Shown piece by piece: positions 8,022 to 17,608 of a DNA stretch of 64,000 bases (within the stretch, counting starts at the first letter, position 1; each line of letters opens with the position of its first letter). Origin of the DNA: DATFVJ01 sp963727015 (GTDB lineage Bacteria; Actinomycetota; Actinomycetes; Streptosporangiales; Streptosporangiaceae); contig CAVSEV010000011.1 in the NCBI GenBank assembly GCA_963727015.1, positions 62,001 through 126,000 on the forward strand, given 5' to 3'. Made by a program: the position numbers and the translations under genes. Below the pieces are notes generated by a model. It saw only the letters and a program-made list of their open reading frames with translations, did no database searches and was not told where the DNA came from.

Positions 8022-9491
8022 TCACGCGGGAGGCGTGCCTGGTACCGGTGCGGCAAGCAGCGCGTCCAGGTACGCCTCCCACATCGTGTCTGGCGACACG
8101 GCCCGCACACCGCCGCGCAACCGCGCTGCGACGCCCGGCTCGCACAGCCGCGTCAGCGCCGCCGCCAGGCTCGCCTCGTCGCCTGGCTCGCAGAGCAGCC
8201 CGTCAACGCCGTCGCTGACCTGCTCTTCGAACGTCCCCGTGCGGGTGGCGATGACCGGCACCCCGGCAGAGAACGCGAGCCAGGCGTTCTGCGAGGCGGT
8301 GGCGCAGCGGTACGGAAGCACGAGCGCGTCGGCAGGGCGCAGCAGCGGCCCGATCTCGGCGGCGGGAACGTAGCCGGGGCGCAGCTCCACCCGCCCGTCC
8401 AGGCCAAGCTCCGACACGAGTGCCCGCGTGGCGCCAAGGCCACCCCAGAACTCACCAGCAACCGTCAGCGTCAGCGCGGGCCCGCAATCAGCCCGCGCGA
8501 TCGCCCGCAGCAGCACGTCCAGCCCCTTATAGGGCCGCACGATCCCGAAGAACAGCAGGTGGAGTGGCAGCGGGGCGACAGGCTGGTCCCCCGTCGGAGC
8601 AGGTTCAGCAGGCCCAGCGGGAAGTTCCGCGCCACCAGGCGCCACACCACCAGGCCCCGCACCACCAGGCCCCGCACCACCAGGCCCCGCACCACCAGGC
8701 CCCGCACCACCAGGCCCCGCACCACCAGGCCCCGCACCACCAGGCCCCGCACCACCAGGCCCCGCACCACCAGGCCCCGCACCACCAGGCCCCGCACCAC
8801 CAGGCCCCGCACCGTCGGCGAGCAAGGCCCCGGGCGGTGCTTTGTCCCCCAAGGCAGGGCACCCGGGCAGGTGCGGCGGCATACCTGCCACCCGCACGGG
8901 CGTGCCAGGTGCGAGGTCGGCGGCCGCCCGCGCGAGCCGTTCAGTATGAGTAAGAACCGCATCGGCGCGGCGGAGCAGGGCGCGGGTGAGCATAACGTCA
9001 CCAGGCCTGCGCTCGTGGGGAAGCACGTTGTGGCAGATCACGACCACGCGCGGGCCTGGCGCGGCCCGGCGGCGCAGGCCCCGCATGATGGCGGCGTACG
9101 CGGGCACCTGGACCGGCGCGAGGAAGGTGAACACAGCGAGGTCACAGCTGCCGCGCAGCCGCCGCCCGGCCCGCAGCCAGCCGTCCGGCCTGCGCCAGGA
9201 CAACAGCCGCCTGGTCAGCGGATATGGCTCGCCCTCCGCCACCTGAACCGTCTGCACGCCCGGGTAAAGCGCCGCCGGGTACATCGCCCGCCACGACTCG
9301 ATCACCACGTCGTGCCCGGCTGCCGCCAGCCGGTGCGCGAGTTCGGTCGTATGCCGCGCGCCGCCGCCCTTGTACGGGTGCGCAGGCCCGATCAGCGCAA
9401 TCCGCACGGGTGTCCGTTCTGCCACGGCCCCGTCAGCCTCACCAGTTTCTTCAGTTTGCCCAGCCTCACCAGTCTCGGGCGGCTGTGGCAC
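8022..9491 (-). CDS. GT4-type glycosyltransferase with a repeat-expanded linker
   Basis: 489 residues. The N-terminal Rossmann lobe starts at IALIGPAHPYKGGGARHTTELAHRL. The C-terminal lobe holds FFGIVRPYKGLDVLLRAI and the acidic-donor-site region PVIATRTGTFEEQVSDGVDGLL, typical of GT-B retaining transferases that use nucleotide sugars. The lobes are separated at residues about 227-282 by eleven copies of a Gly-Ala-Gly-Pro-Gly repeat that is absent from ordinary family members. The start is GTG 9491. It lies 12 bp after the stop of the GT2 gene, the last of three leftward genes. The acceptor is unknown. Confidence 0.88.
   Translation of the reverse strand: MPQPPETGEAGQTEETGEADGAVAERTPVRIALIGPAHPYKGGGARHTTELAHRLAAAGHDVVIESWRAMYPAALYPGVQTVQVAEGEPYPLTRRLLSWRRPDGWLRAGRRLRGSCDLAVFTFLAPVQVPAYAAIMRGLRRRAAPGPRVVVICHNVLPHERRPGDVMLTRALLRRADAVLTHTERLARAAADLAPGTPVRVAGMPPHLPGCPALGDKAPPGALLADGAGPGGAGPGGAGPGGAGPGGAGPGGAGPGGAGPGGAGPGGAGPGGAGPGGAGPGGVAPGGAELPAGPAEPAPTGDQPVAPLPLHLLFFGIVRPYKGLDVLLRAIARADCGPALTLTVAGEFWGGLGATRALVSELGLDGRVELRPGYVPAAEIGPLLRPADALVLPYRCATASQNAWLAFSAGVPVIATRTGTFEEQVSDGVDGLLCEPGDEASLAAALTRLCEPGVAARLRGGVRAVSPDTMWEAYLDALLAAPVPGTPPA
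8646..8810. repeat. Eleven perfect 15-bp tandem repeats inside the GT4 gene
   Basis: The unit ACCACCAGGCCCCGC is repeated 11 times without change; imperfect copies flank it. It is in frame and encodes Gly/Ala/Pro pentapeptides. The lack of any mismatch suggests recent expansion. Confidence 0.97.
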
Positions 9492-9503
9492 ACAGCGCTC
9501 ATA

Positions 9504-10496
9504 TCAGTCGCCGCGCGAGCGGACGATGAGGTCGGCAAGCAGGGCGAGCGAGGCGATGATCAGCCCGGTCACGAAGATGAGCACCGTGTTGATCGCGAAG
9601 TACAGCGGGTGCACGACCATGTCGAAGATGGCCTTGGCGACGCCCAGGCTGAGCAGGAAGAGCGCGGGGGGCATCAGCACCTTGAGCGGGTTGAAGTACA
9701 TGACCATCCGCAGCACCTGCAGGATGTACCTGTAGGCGTCGGCGAAGAAATGAAACTTCGACGAGCCCGCCCGCTTCGCGTAGCCGATCGGCACGTAACG
9801 CACCTCGTGCTCGTTCGAAAGGAACGCCAGCGTGATCGTGGTCACGCAGGAGAACCCGGGCGGGAGCAGCCGCAGGTAAGGCAGCGCGACCTCGCGCCTG
9901 AACGCCCGGAGCCCGGAGTTGAGGTCCGGAATCTCCGAGTTGACCAGATGCTCGGCCAGCTTGCGGATGAACCATTTCGCCGGGACCCGCAGCAGCTTGT
10001 GCCGGCCGGCTTCCGACGTCCGCGCGCCGACCACCTGATCGACGGTCGGGTCCTCGTCGAGCATGGCGACGAGCTCGGGTATCTGCGCGTTCGGGTAGGT
10101 CATGTCAGCGTCGGTCCAGACGACGATGTCACCCCTGGCCTGCTGGGTGCCAATCCGGCGCACGGTGCCCGAGCCGCCGTTGCGCGGGAAATGCACCACC
10201 CGCAGGTGCGGAAAACGAGGCTCCGCCTCGCGCAGCCGCGCGAGCGTCCCGTCGGTTGAGGCATCGTCGACCGCGATCAGCTCATAGGAAATGCCGCTCG
10301 CATCCATGGCCAGGCAGATCCGCTCCACCTCGAGCAGAACATGATCTTGCTCGTTGAAGCACGGCAGCACGATCGACACGTGCGGCGCCCGGGCTGCGTC
10401 CGGGGAGGCGGCAGCCCGCTCCGCCGGCCATCCCGTCCGCTCACCGGCCGGCCGCGGCCTCGGAGTACTCACGCCGGGCGAGGATACCCCGGTCAT
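9504..10496 (-). CDS. GT2 glycosyltransferase, polyprenyl-phosphate glycosyl synthase type
   Basis: About 330 residues from ATG 10496, which overlaps the upstream stop as ATGA; this coupling decides the start. The GT-A domain has SIVLPCFNEQDHVLLEVERI, the VDDASTDGT motif and the DAD-like VVWTDADMTYP, followed by DLNSGLRAFRRE. Two C-terminal transmembrane helices (about residues 265-325) place it with dolichyl-/undecaprenyl-phosphate mannose or glucose synthases. Such enzymes load a sugar onto a lipid carrier that a GT-C enzyme then uses. Its coupled upstream neighbour is a GT-C-like membrane protein, which fits. Confidence 0.88.
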   Translation of the reverse strand: MTGVSSPGVSTPRPRPAGERTGWPAERAAASPDAARAPHVSIVLPCFNEQDHVLLEVERICLAMDASGISYELIAVDDASTDGTLARLREAEPRFPHLRVVHFPRNGGSGTVRRIGTQQARGDIVVWTDADMTYPNAQIPELVAMLDEDPTVDQVVGARTSEAGRHKLLRVPAKWFIRKLAEHLVNSEIPDLNSGLRAFRREVALPYLRLLPPGFSCVTTITLAFLSNEHEVRYVPIGYAKRAGSSKFHFFADAYRYILQVLRMVMYFNPLKVLMPPALFLLSLGVAKAIFDMVVHPLYFAINTVLIFVTGLIIASLALLADLIVRSRGD

Positions 10497-13366
10497 GGCA
10501 GTGGCTGCTGGCCCGGCACGGACATCCATACCTGATAGAGGATCCGCCAGGTGGTCGTCGGGGGCTGAGTGAGCCGGTGCTCGTCCTGGCGGGTCGCGCG
10601 GTACACCACCCGCCGCGCGCTGTCACCGTAGGGCGTTAGCTGAAGGGCCTGCGCCGCAAGCAGCACCGGCCGCCGCCCAGCCCGCTGGATGCCGGCCGTC
10701 ACCTGCGCCAGCGCCGCCGGCGACGGCGCGTTCATCCGGGCGGCAGGTACGCCGCACATCCCCCGCACGATCTCGGTGAACCTGTCGGCAGTGAGCGGAT
10801 CGACGATGACCACGGCGGCGCGCGGCCCGATCGCACGGCACAACTGGCTGACTACGGTGATCTCACCGGTGTCCGTGCGCTTGAGCCCGAGCCCGTCCGC
10901 GACGATCCTGATGCCGCCTTGCGGTGCGCGCCCCAGACCCAGGCCGAGCGTGGTAACGGCGGTCGGCAGCAGCAGGGCGACCGCGCAGCAGGCCGCCACC
11001 GCGCCCTGCGCGGCCGCTCCAGCGCCACGCGCTCGCGCCCGCCTCACCAGCCATGCGCACGTCCAGACCGCGAAAAGCAAGAGCCCGGGCAGCACGATAG
11101 GCACCAGCCTGCGGCTCGCCCACGGCTGATCGGGTACGATTCCCGGCTTCCACAACGTGGTCACCACCGACCAGCCGATGACCATGACCGGCAGGCCCCA
11201 GGTCAGCGCCGATCCGCGCAAGAACCTACGGGCGAGCAGCGCCGCGCCGAACGTGGCCAGCAGGACCGCGGGCAGGCCGATGTACCAGATCACCCAGTAC
11301 AGGCTGTCCTCGGCGTAAGTGCGATGCGGGTCGATGGGCAGTTGTGCGAGCTTCTGCACCTCGGCAATGAACGCGATCGTCACCGGGTTGGTTTCGCCGC
11401 GGACGGTCTGGAACAGGGGCCGGATGGCGAATCCCAGCATGATGAGCACTACCGCCACCGAGGCGATGTCAGGCACCCAGCTCCACCGGCCCCGGCGCAG
11501 CTGCGGCAGCCGCCGCCACCGCGACACCACGACGAGCGCAACCGTCAGGGCGGCGAACACGGCGGCTGCGTAACCGAGTGGGCGCATCAGCGAAGAGAGC
11601 GAGTTCAGGTACGGGCGGGACAGCAGGTAACCGTCGGCGAGTCCGTAGGCGGCGCCGAGCACAAGGCCCGCGGCCAGTGGCAGGGCCACGGTCCTGCGCG
11701 TCGCGTAGAGTACGCCACAGAACAGGATGACGGGCAGGATGTCACTCATCCCGTCGATCCTTACCAGGATAGAAAGACCGAATGAGAGACCGCCGAGAGC
11801 GGCCATCAGCCATGCCGACCTGCGCATCCGCACCTGCGCAGCCCCGACCGCTGCAGCGCCTGCGGCGTTCCTTGCTGCCGCTGTCCCCGCCGCTGCGGCG
11901 CGGCCGCTGCTGCCGCCGCTGACTATCGGTATCGGTTGAGTCACGTCGGCGCCCGCGCTGGCCGCGGCATCGGCAGCGCCGCGTGCCTCATCCGTCTGCG
12001 CGGCACCCGATATCGCGCCGCTGGCTGCGGTCGCGTTGACCTGCGTCTGCGCGCCGCCCCTGGCGGCGACGGCGCGGCGCCGGGGCGCGAGCAATACCGC
12101 GTCGGTTACCAGGCAGAACCCGCCGAACAGCAGGATCTGCGCCAGCGGCTCGCTGAACGTGGACCTGCTCGTGTACTGCTCGGGCAGGCTCAGCGCGAGC
12201 GCCAGCGCGCCAAGGGGCGCCCAGCGCGGCCCACACAACCGGCCGACGAAGCCGCCGAAGGTGAGCACGGCACACGCGCCGATCACCGGGGCCACGAACA
12301 CCGCAAGCTGGATGCCGTTGATCCAGAACGCCGCGGCGAGCGTTATCGGCAGCCCGGCCATGAACTGCGGCACGATCGCGGCGCCGTGCTGATAGAAGCC
12401 GAGGCTCGCGAAGCCAAGCCCGGGAAGCGCGCCGCCGAAGGCGGACCTCAGCTGCGGGATCGGAAGTGAGCCGTGCTGCGCGATCCAGTATCCGAACTGC
12501 AGGTAGGTGGCGGGGTCACGCCGCACGATGACCTGCTGCGAATGCATCGCAGCCTGCCAGACCCCGAAGCCCACCGCGACGGCGGTCACCGCCGCCACCG
12601 TCCACCACGGGGTACGGCGATGCGGCCACGGTACCGGCGCGAAGAAGAAGACGGCCACGATGAGCGCGATAGCGATAGGCACCGAGGTCGCGAGCATCAG
12701 CCCGACGGTGAACTGGCCGGCGAGCAGCAGCGGCAGGCCAGGCAGCAGCCACGCCATCACCAGCAGTGGCGGAAGCAAGGTGACCCGGGCCAGTACCTGG
12801 CCCGCGGTAATCCCGCGGCCAAGGGCCGGCCGGGGAGGCTTGGTGCCTGGCGCACGCCGCCGCCCGCCACGTGACGCACGCTTGCCCGCGCCGGGCTTGA
12901 CGGCATCAACCCGGCCCGCCGCTGCCTTGCCCGCATCGGACTTGCCCGCATCGGGCTTGCCCGCGTCGGGCTTGACGGCATCAACCTGGCCCGCAGCTGC
13001 CTTGCCCGCATCGGGCTTGCCCGCGTCGGGCTTGCCCGCGTCGGGCTTGACGGCATCAACCCGGCCCGCCGCTGCCCTGCCCGGCGCGGCGTCGCTGGGC
13101 CCGGCCCGGCCGGGACCGGCCCGGCCGGCCGCCGCGAGGCCGATCCCCAAGCGTACGGATCCGATTGCAATGCGCACGGGTTTAACTTTAAGTGCCCGCA
13201 GCCATGCAACGGCGCGCTCCGCGCAGACCAGCCGCGCGCGTGTTCTGCTTGAAGTTCTGCTGGTGTCCCGTGGCGAGGGCCTGGCGCACCCCGCACCGGG
13301 CATGCCATTACCTCTCGTTCGGCCCCCGGGCGGAGGTGATTTGCGGTAAACCAGTGGAGACGTCAC
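10493..13366 (-). CDS. Large GT-C-like membrane protein with Lys/Asp-rich repeat N-terminus
   Basis: Up to 957 residues with about 12-14 hydrophobic helices from residue 185. The first large loop contains RRDPATYLQFGYWIAQHGSL. A DP/DPATY motif after helix 1-2 is seen in family-39-like and ArnT-like lipid-linked sugar transferases. The N-terminal 130 residues are a basic/Ala-rich segment with three super-repeats of VDAVKPDAGKPDAGK type. The longest frame starts at GTG 13366, but the first 60 residues look non-coding and the true start is probably near 13180-13200. It is followed with ATGA overlap by the polyprenyl-phosphate glycosyl synthase, suggesting a lipid-sugar donor and transferase pair. 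Function is by fold only. Confidence 0.75.
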   Translation of the reverse strand: MTSPLVYRKSPPPGGRTRGNGMPGAGCARPSPRDTSRTSSRTRARLVCAERAVAWLRALKVKPVRIAIGSVRLGIGLAAAGRAGPGRAGPSDAAPGRAAAGRVDAVKPDAGKPDAGKPDAGKAAAGQVDAVKPDAGKPDAGKSDAGKAAAGRVDAVKPGAGKRASRGGRRRAPGTKPPRPALGRGITAGQVLARVTLLPPLLVMAWLLPGLPLLLAGQFTVGLMLATSVPIAIALIVAVFFFAPVPWPHRRTPWWTVAAVTAVAVGFGVWQAAMHSQQVIVRRDPATYLQFGYWIAQHGSLPIPQLRSAFGGALPGLGFASLGFYQHGAAIVPQFMAGLPITLAAAFWINGIQLAVFVAPVIGACAVLTFGGFVGRLCGPRWAPLGALALALSLPEQYTSRSTFSEPLAQILLFGGFCLVTDAVLLAPRRRAVAARGGAQTQVNATAASGAISGAAQTDEARGAADAAASAGADVTQPIPIVSGGSSGRAAAAGTAAARNAAGAAAVGAAQVRMRRSAWLMAALGGLSFGLSILVRIDGMSDILPVILFCGVLYATRRTVALPLAAGLVLGAAYGLADGYLLSRPYLNSLSSLMRPLGYAAAVFAALTVALVVVSRWRRLPQLRRGRWSWVPDIASVAVVLIMLGFAIRPLFQTVRGETNPVTIAFIAEVQKLAQLPIDPHRTYAEDSLYWVIWYIGLPAVLLATFGAALLARRFLRGSALTWGLPVMVIGWSVVTTLWKPGIVPDQPWASRRLVPIVLPGLLLFAVWTCAWLVRRARARGAGAAAQGAVAACCAVALLLPTAVTTLGLGLGRAPQGGIRIVADGLGLKRTDTGEITVVSQLCRAIGPRAAVVIVDPLTADRFTEIVRGMCGVPAARMNAPSPAALAQVTAGIQRAGRRPVLLAAQALQLTPYGDSARRVVYRATRQDEHRLTQPPTTTWRILYQVWMSVPGQQPLP
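12895..13080. repeat. In-frame tandem repeat region (15-bp units, 60-75-bp super-repeat)
   Basis: Alternating copies of CTTGCCCGCATCGGG-like and CTTGACGGCATCAAC-like 15-mers encode DAGKP and VDAVKP/AAAGR peptides on the minus strand. Three super-repeats can be seen, differing by third-base changes. Confidence 0.9.
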
Positions 13367-13548
13367 GGATCTACTAAGGCAGGCCCTCTTCCCAGCAGGA
13401 AGGACGCGGGTAGCCGTCGGCGGTACCGTCCTTACCGGCCCTAGCGGGTCCTGCCGGCTCTACCGCCTATAACCGCCCGGCCCAGTATGGCGCTGTGCCC
13501 TGCATGAATGGCGCGCACCGGGACAAACTGGAGACGCTGAGGGAGCCG

Positions 13549-15096
13549 ATGACACGGTACGACGTTCTCGACGACCACGCAGGGCGCCTGGCAGACCGCA
13601 CCGCGGCGCCGCAGGAGGGCCCACGGCGAGGCAAGCCGACGCGCCGTCCGCGCCGCAGTAACGCACGGCGCCTGCGAGTGCTTGGCTGGATCTCGGCCAT
13701 TATGACCCTCGTGGTCGTCAGCACCTCGCTCGTCGCCTACGCCGAGTGGCGCCACTTGTGGGGCAACATCCAGAAAGAGAACGTCAATGGCCTGCTTGGC
13801 AAGCGGCCGCCAAAGTACAACTCAGCGATGAACATCCTGCTCATCGGCTCGGATAGCAGGGCGGGCAGCAACAAGAAATTCGGCCAGGGCATTCAGGGCG
13901 CACGCTCCGACACCATGATCCTTATGCATATATCGCCGCAGCGCACCGGCGCCACGCTGATCAGCTTCCCGCGGGACTCGGTGGTCTCGACCGTCGGATG
14001 CCAGGCGGACGGCATGGGCCACCTGGGCCAGCAGGCAAGCCAGCAGGTCGAGATGCTCAACGCGACGTTCGACTCGGGCGGCGCCCCTTGCACGTGGAAG
14101 ACACTGGAGACACTTACCGGCATCCGCATCGACCATTTCATCGAGATCGACTTCAGCGGGTTCCAGTCGATGGTGAACGCCGTGGGCGGCGTGACCGTGT
14201 GCCTTCCCGAGGCGATCCACGACCCGGCCTCCAAACTCAACCTGAGCGCGGGTGCACACCACGTCGACGGGGCGCAGGCGCTCGCGTTCGTGCGTGAGCG
14301 GCATGTCGGGCTTGGGTCCGACCTGCAGCGGATCCAGCGCCAGCAGTTCTTCATGGCATCGCTGGCGAAGCAGGTGACCACGAGCAACATGCTTGGCGAT
14401 CCTGGCAAGCTCCTTTCGCTGGCCAATGCCGCGACGCGTTCGCTCACCACCGACAGCGCGCTCGACGTCGGCACCCTGCTCAAGATTGCCGAGAGCATGC
14501 GGGGACTGCACGCAAGCTCGGTCAATATGATCTCGGTGCCCGTCGTGGCCGATGCCAGCGACCCCAACCGGGTCGACTGGGCGCAGCCGGCCGCCAACGT
14601 GCTGTTCAACGCGATCAAGTTCGACAACGAGGTCCATGTCGCGAAGGCCGGCAAGAAAAAGGCCACGCCGGCAATGAGCGCTCAGGCCCCGAAGGCGGCT
14701 AATCCCAGCCACGTCAACGTGCAGGTGCTGAACGGCACGACGACGGCGGGACTGGCAGGGCAGACGGCGACGGCGCTCCAGCAGCGCGGCTTCAACCTGG
14801 TAGGAACGGGGAACGCGGACAACACCACACACATGCAGAGCGTGATCCAATATGCGTCCGCCAAGGATCTGCCGGCTGTCGAGGCCCTGAGCGCGGTGCT
14901 CAGCAGCGTGAAGACGGAACTCGTGCCATCGCTCCAGCCCGGCACGCTCAACCTCGTGCTCGGCTCCAGCTTCAAAGGCCTCAAGCCGCCGTCGAACCTG
15001 ACGCAGGCCTATGGCGGCATCAGCGGCAGCACCAACATCTGCAAGGACGCGAGCGCGTTCTCGGGACCGGACCAGCCGTCGGACTTCGCACCCTAA
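13549..15096 (+). CDS. LytR-CpsA-Psr (LCP) family protein
   Basis: About 515 residues from ATG 13549, preferred for the GAGGGAG site 3-4 nt upstream. A basic cytoplasmic segment is followed by one transmembrane helix (about residues 45-65) and then the LCP domain. Hallmarks are NILLIGSDSR, SDTMILMHI, SFPRDSVV and VNAVGGVTVCL, with arginines in ALAFVRERH and DLQRIQRQQ that bind the polyprenyl pyrophosphate. A LytR_C domain follows (about 385-465, NVQVLNGTTTAGLAGQTA). LCP enzymes transfer glycopolymers from lipid carriers to peptidoglycan on the outside of the membrane. Its place among glycosyltransferases suggests it anchors their product. Confidence 0.93.
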   Translation: MTRYDVLDDHAGRLADRTAAPQEGPRRGKPTRRPRRSNARRLRVLGWISAIMTLVVVSTSLVAYAEWRHLWGNIQKENVNGLLGKRPPKYNSAMNILLIGSDSRAGSNKKFGQGIQGARSDTMILMHISPQRTGATLISFPRDSVVSTVGCQADGMGHLGQQASQQVEMLNATFDSGGAPCTWKTLETLTGIRIDHFIEIDFSGFQSMVNAVGGVTVCLPEAIHDPASKLNLSAGAHHVDGAQALAFVRERHVGLGSDLQRIQRQQFFMASLAKQVTTSNMLGDPGKLLSLANAATRSLTTDSALDVGTLLKIAESMRGLHASSVNMISVPVVADASDPNRVDWAQPAANVLFNAIKFDNEVHVAKAGKKKATPAMSAQAPKAANPSHVNVQVLNGTTTAGLAGQTATALQQRGFNLVGTGNADNTTHMQSVIQYASAKDLPAVEALSAVLSSVKTELVPSLQPGTLNLVLGSSFKGLKPPSNLTQAYGGISGSTNICKDASAFSGPDQPSDFAP

Positions 15097-15140
15097 GGCC
15101 CGGTTGAGCCGGAAAGCTCACCCAGCTGGGTCAAGCTGCG

Positions 15141-16397
15141 TCAGGTAGCGGCGGCCACCTTCCCCGCTCCGGCCACCGCGGGGCTGGCCTCCCGCTCGGG
15201 CCCGGCCAGCCAGAGCCAGAAGAGCAAGGCGGCTGGATAACTGAAGTAACCGAAGCGGGTCGCCGGAGCAAGCGTGAACATCAGCGCGAGCCCGATGGCC
15301 AGCCGCAGCGCCGCCGCCCGCGCGTCAGCCGGCGGCCGCAACACCAGGGACGCACCGACGGCGATACCAGCGCCGGCGAGCAGCGCGACCGCAATCATGT
15401 GCCCGACGCTGCCAGTCTGGGCAATCAGGTAGCCGGGCAGCGGGCTTGCGGCCTGGCTCTTGATCTTGGTAAGACCGAGCGGAAACATGATCGTGTTCTG
15501 GACCAGGGCATGCGGCCAGAGCACGGCGCAGGGCCCGGCCACGGCGGCGACAACCGCAGCGGCGGTGGCCGCGAACTTGGCCACCGGACGCCAGCCGCCG
15601 CCGGCCACGAGCAGAGCCACCGCAATTACCAGCGCCGGCCACGCGGTCGCCTTCATCGCCGCGGCGGCGCCGAGGGCGACGCCCGCCAGGATCGGCTGCG
15701 GGTGGGCCCGCAAAAAGGCCAGGCCAAGGCACATCAAGGCGAGCACAGGCAGGTCGGTGCCGCCCACCACGATGGGCAGCGCTATGACCGGAGTGGCGAT
15801 GATCAGCGCCGACCACCGCCACGGATCGGGCGCTCTCGCCCGGACAAGCGCGAACATGAGTATCACCGCGAACGACAGGCCAAACCACAGCCGCGGATCG
15901 GACACCGGCGTCGGCCAGTGCAGCGCCCGGGGCAGGCCGAACAGCGTCAACCCCGGGAGATACGGGTTGTACGCGTTGGGGTTGCTGGTCGCAGCGAGCT
16001 GAGCCTGGCTCTCATACGGGTCGCCGTGCCTGACGAGCAAACTGGCGGAACGCACGATGACGGCGACTTCAGGCTGGCCCTGCCCGGTGGCGGTCATCCA
16101 GGTCAGCGGCCCGAGCACCGCGCCCGAGATGGCGACGGCCAGCGCCAAGTCAATGCCGCGCGACCGCCACAGCAGTGCCACCACCGCGGCCAGGCCGTAC
16201 GATCCGGCAGCGGCCAGACCCCAGATCCGGTGCAGCGAGTTGGTGGTGAATAGCGCGGTGGCACCGGCGAAGACGGCACACGCTACGAACACCGCGACGA
16301 CCCACCGGCGCCGGACAGGCCCAGCGGTCAGCCACGGATAGCTATGCCCATGAGCTGCGTCGTCCACTGGTGCCGGCCGCAGCGCGAGCGCCTGCAT
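15141..16397 (-). CDS. GT87-like polytopic mannosyltransferase-type protein
   Basis: 418 residues with about 10-12 transmembrane helices. After the second helix pair comes an acidic loop with HGDPYESQAQLAATSNPNAY and YNPYLPGLTL. The DPY and YNPP-like motifs are those of GT87 (DUF2029) transferases, which use polyprenyl-phosphate mannose outside the membrane. ALGAAAAMKATAWPAL matches the conserved K-containing motif of that family. The start is ATG 16397. It converges on the LCP gene (44-bp gap). The sugar donor could be supplied by the 9504-10496 synthase; that link is inference. Confidence 0.82.
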   Translation of the reverse strand: MQALALRPAPVDDAAHGHSYPWLTAGPVRRRWVVAVFVACAVFAGATALFTTNSLHRIWGLAAAGSYGLAAVVALLWRSRGIDLALAVAISGAVLGPLTWMTATGQGQPEVAVIVRSASLLVRHGDPYESQAQLAATSNPNAYNPYLPGLTLFGLPRALHWPTPVSDPRLWFGLSFAVILMFALVRARAPDPWRWSALIIATPVIALPIVVGGTDLPVLALMCLGLAFLRAHPQPILAGVALGAAAAMKATAWPALVIAVALLVAGGGWRPVAKFAATAAAVVAAVAGPCAVLWPHALVQNTIMFPLGLTKIKSQAASPLPGYLIAQTGSVGHMIAVALLAGAGIAVGASLVLRPPADARAAALRLAIGLALMFTLAPATRFGYFSYPAALLFWLWLAGPEREASPAVAGAGKVAAAT

Positions 16398-16603
16398 TCA
16401 CGTCCCTCCCCACGATCGCCCCGGACCCGGCAAACGAGGGCAGGGGGCATGTGACGGGATCATCAGCCTCAGTACCGTCATATCACCCAGTGGCAACCAT
16501 CACGCAGGCAACATACCCACGGGCCGGAGCTTCCAGCCGGGCGGTGTAATCATGCGCCACAAACGCCCACTATCTTACCGGCTCCGGCCAACCAGGTCTT
16601 TTA

Positions 16604-17518
16604 TCAGATCACGGGCGGCCGGCCCGCAGCGGCCATCCGCCAGATCGTGCGCCACGAGATCGGCCGGCGTCCGGCCGGATCCGCCCGCCACCCTTCGGCG
16701 AAGCCGGCGAACCACGGCCGGAGCGCGTGGATGGACCGCTCCCGCACGAGCATTAGCACAATCCAGTCGAACAGGTACGCGATGGCGACCGGCCAGGGCA
16801 GATTCCGTCGCGCGAGCAGTACCCGGTTGCGCGCGTTCAGCCGGAAGAACTGCGCGTGCCTGCCCGGCAGCACCGCGGGGTGGAACATCTCCGCCGCGGC
16901 ATCGTACTCCAGCCGGTACCCCGCATCCAGAAGGCGCCACGCCAGGTCGGTTTCCTCGTGCGCGTAGAAGAATCCAGCTGGATATCCGCCTGCCCGCGCA
17001 TAGGCATCGCGCCTGATCGCGCACGCGCCGCCGAGGAACGTCGTGACCGCCGAGGACCGCCCCGGGTCCCCGGCGCGCAGCCGGGGGACATGCCGCCGCT
17101 GGCCCGCGCCGCCTTCCGGGTCGCGTACCCGGAAGGAAAGCACCGCGAGCGAAGGATCCGCGGCGAACCGCCCGCGGACATGCGCAGCAAGGTCCCGGGA
17201 CCCGTACCAGCCGTCATCGTCGAGAAAAAGGATCACGTCACCTGTGCAAGTGGCTGCACCCGCGTTCCTGCCTGCGGGGATGCCCACGTTGCCGGGCAGC
17301 AGCACGGTCTTCACCTGCGCTGGCAGCCCGGCGAGTTCGGCTCCGTTGGCGACCACTACTGTCTCCACGGCGGCGCCAGCCTGGTCAAGCACGCTGCGCA
17401 CGGCGCGGTCGAGCTCCGCCGCCCGGTCGCCCATGGTGAGGATCACGCAGGATAGTGTCACCAACTCGGCCTGCCTGGGGACGCGAACCGCCCCCGCTCG
17501 CGCGCGGGGGCCGATCAT
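16604..17518 (-). CDS. GT2 family glycosyltransferase (rhamnosyltransferase-like)
   Basis: 304 residues. A GT-A fold runs from VTLSCVILTMGDRAAELDRAV, with VKTVLLPGNVGIPAGRNAGA and the metal-binding motif in VILFLDDDGW. FFYAHEETDLAWRLLDAGYRL provides the catalytic ED-like motif typical of WbbL-like transferases that add rhamnose or galactose to lipid-linked glycans. It is soluble with a C-terminal amphipathic region and acts at the cytoplasmic membrane face. It is the last gene of a five-gene leftward operon; the 85-bp gap to the preceding gene consists of 15-bp repeats. The start is ATG 17518 or an internal GTG near 17461. Confidence 0.88.
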   Translation of the reverse strand: MIGPRARAGAVRVPRQAELVTLSCVILTMGDRAAELDRAVRSVLDQAGAAVETVVVANGAELAGLPAQVKTVLLPGNVGIPAGRNAGAATCTGDVILFLDDDGWYGSRDLAAHVRGRFAADPSLAVLSFRVRDPEGGAGQRRHVPRLRAGDPGRSSAVTTFLGGACAIRRDAYARAGGYPAGFFYAHEETDLAWRLLDAGYRLEYDAAAEMFHPAVLPGRHAQFFRLNARNRVLLARRNLPWPVAIAYLFDWIVLMLVRERSIHALRPWFAGFAEGWRADPAGRRPISWRTIWRMAAAGRPPVI

Positions 17519-17608
17519 CCGCGACCGCTCAGCCGCGGGCCGCTCGGCCGCGGGCCGCTCGGCCGCGGGCCACTCAGCCGCGCGCCGCTCATCCGCGGGC
17601 CACTCATC
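17519..17608. repeat. Six 15-bp tandem repeats spanning a stop codon
   Basis: Read on the minus strand, units of the form GGATGAGTGGCCCGC begin at the stop codon (GGA TGA) of the CDP-alcohol phosphotransferase and fill the gap up to the next start codon. Six copies show 1-3 changes. Several copies carry their own TGA. Confidence 0.9.

Noticed and set aside
8646..8810. CRISPR-like array
   Set aside because: The repeat is a 15-bp unit without spacers and is in frame in a glycosyltransferase gene; there are no cas genes.
10919..12469. Long plus-strand frames opposite the GT-C membrane protein
   Set aside because: Compositional shadows of the high-GC membrane gene on the other strand.
15105..15120. 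Short inverted repeat TGAGC/GCTCA between the LCP and GT87 genes as a bidirectional terminator
   Set aside because: The stem is only 5 bp and no longer extension pairs; too weak to annotate.
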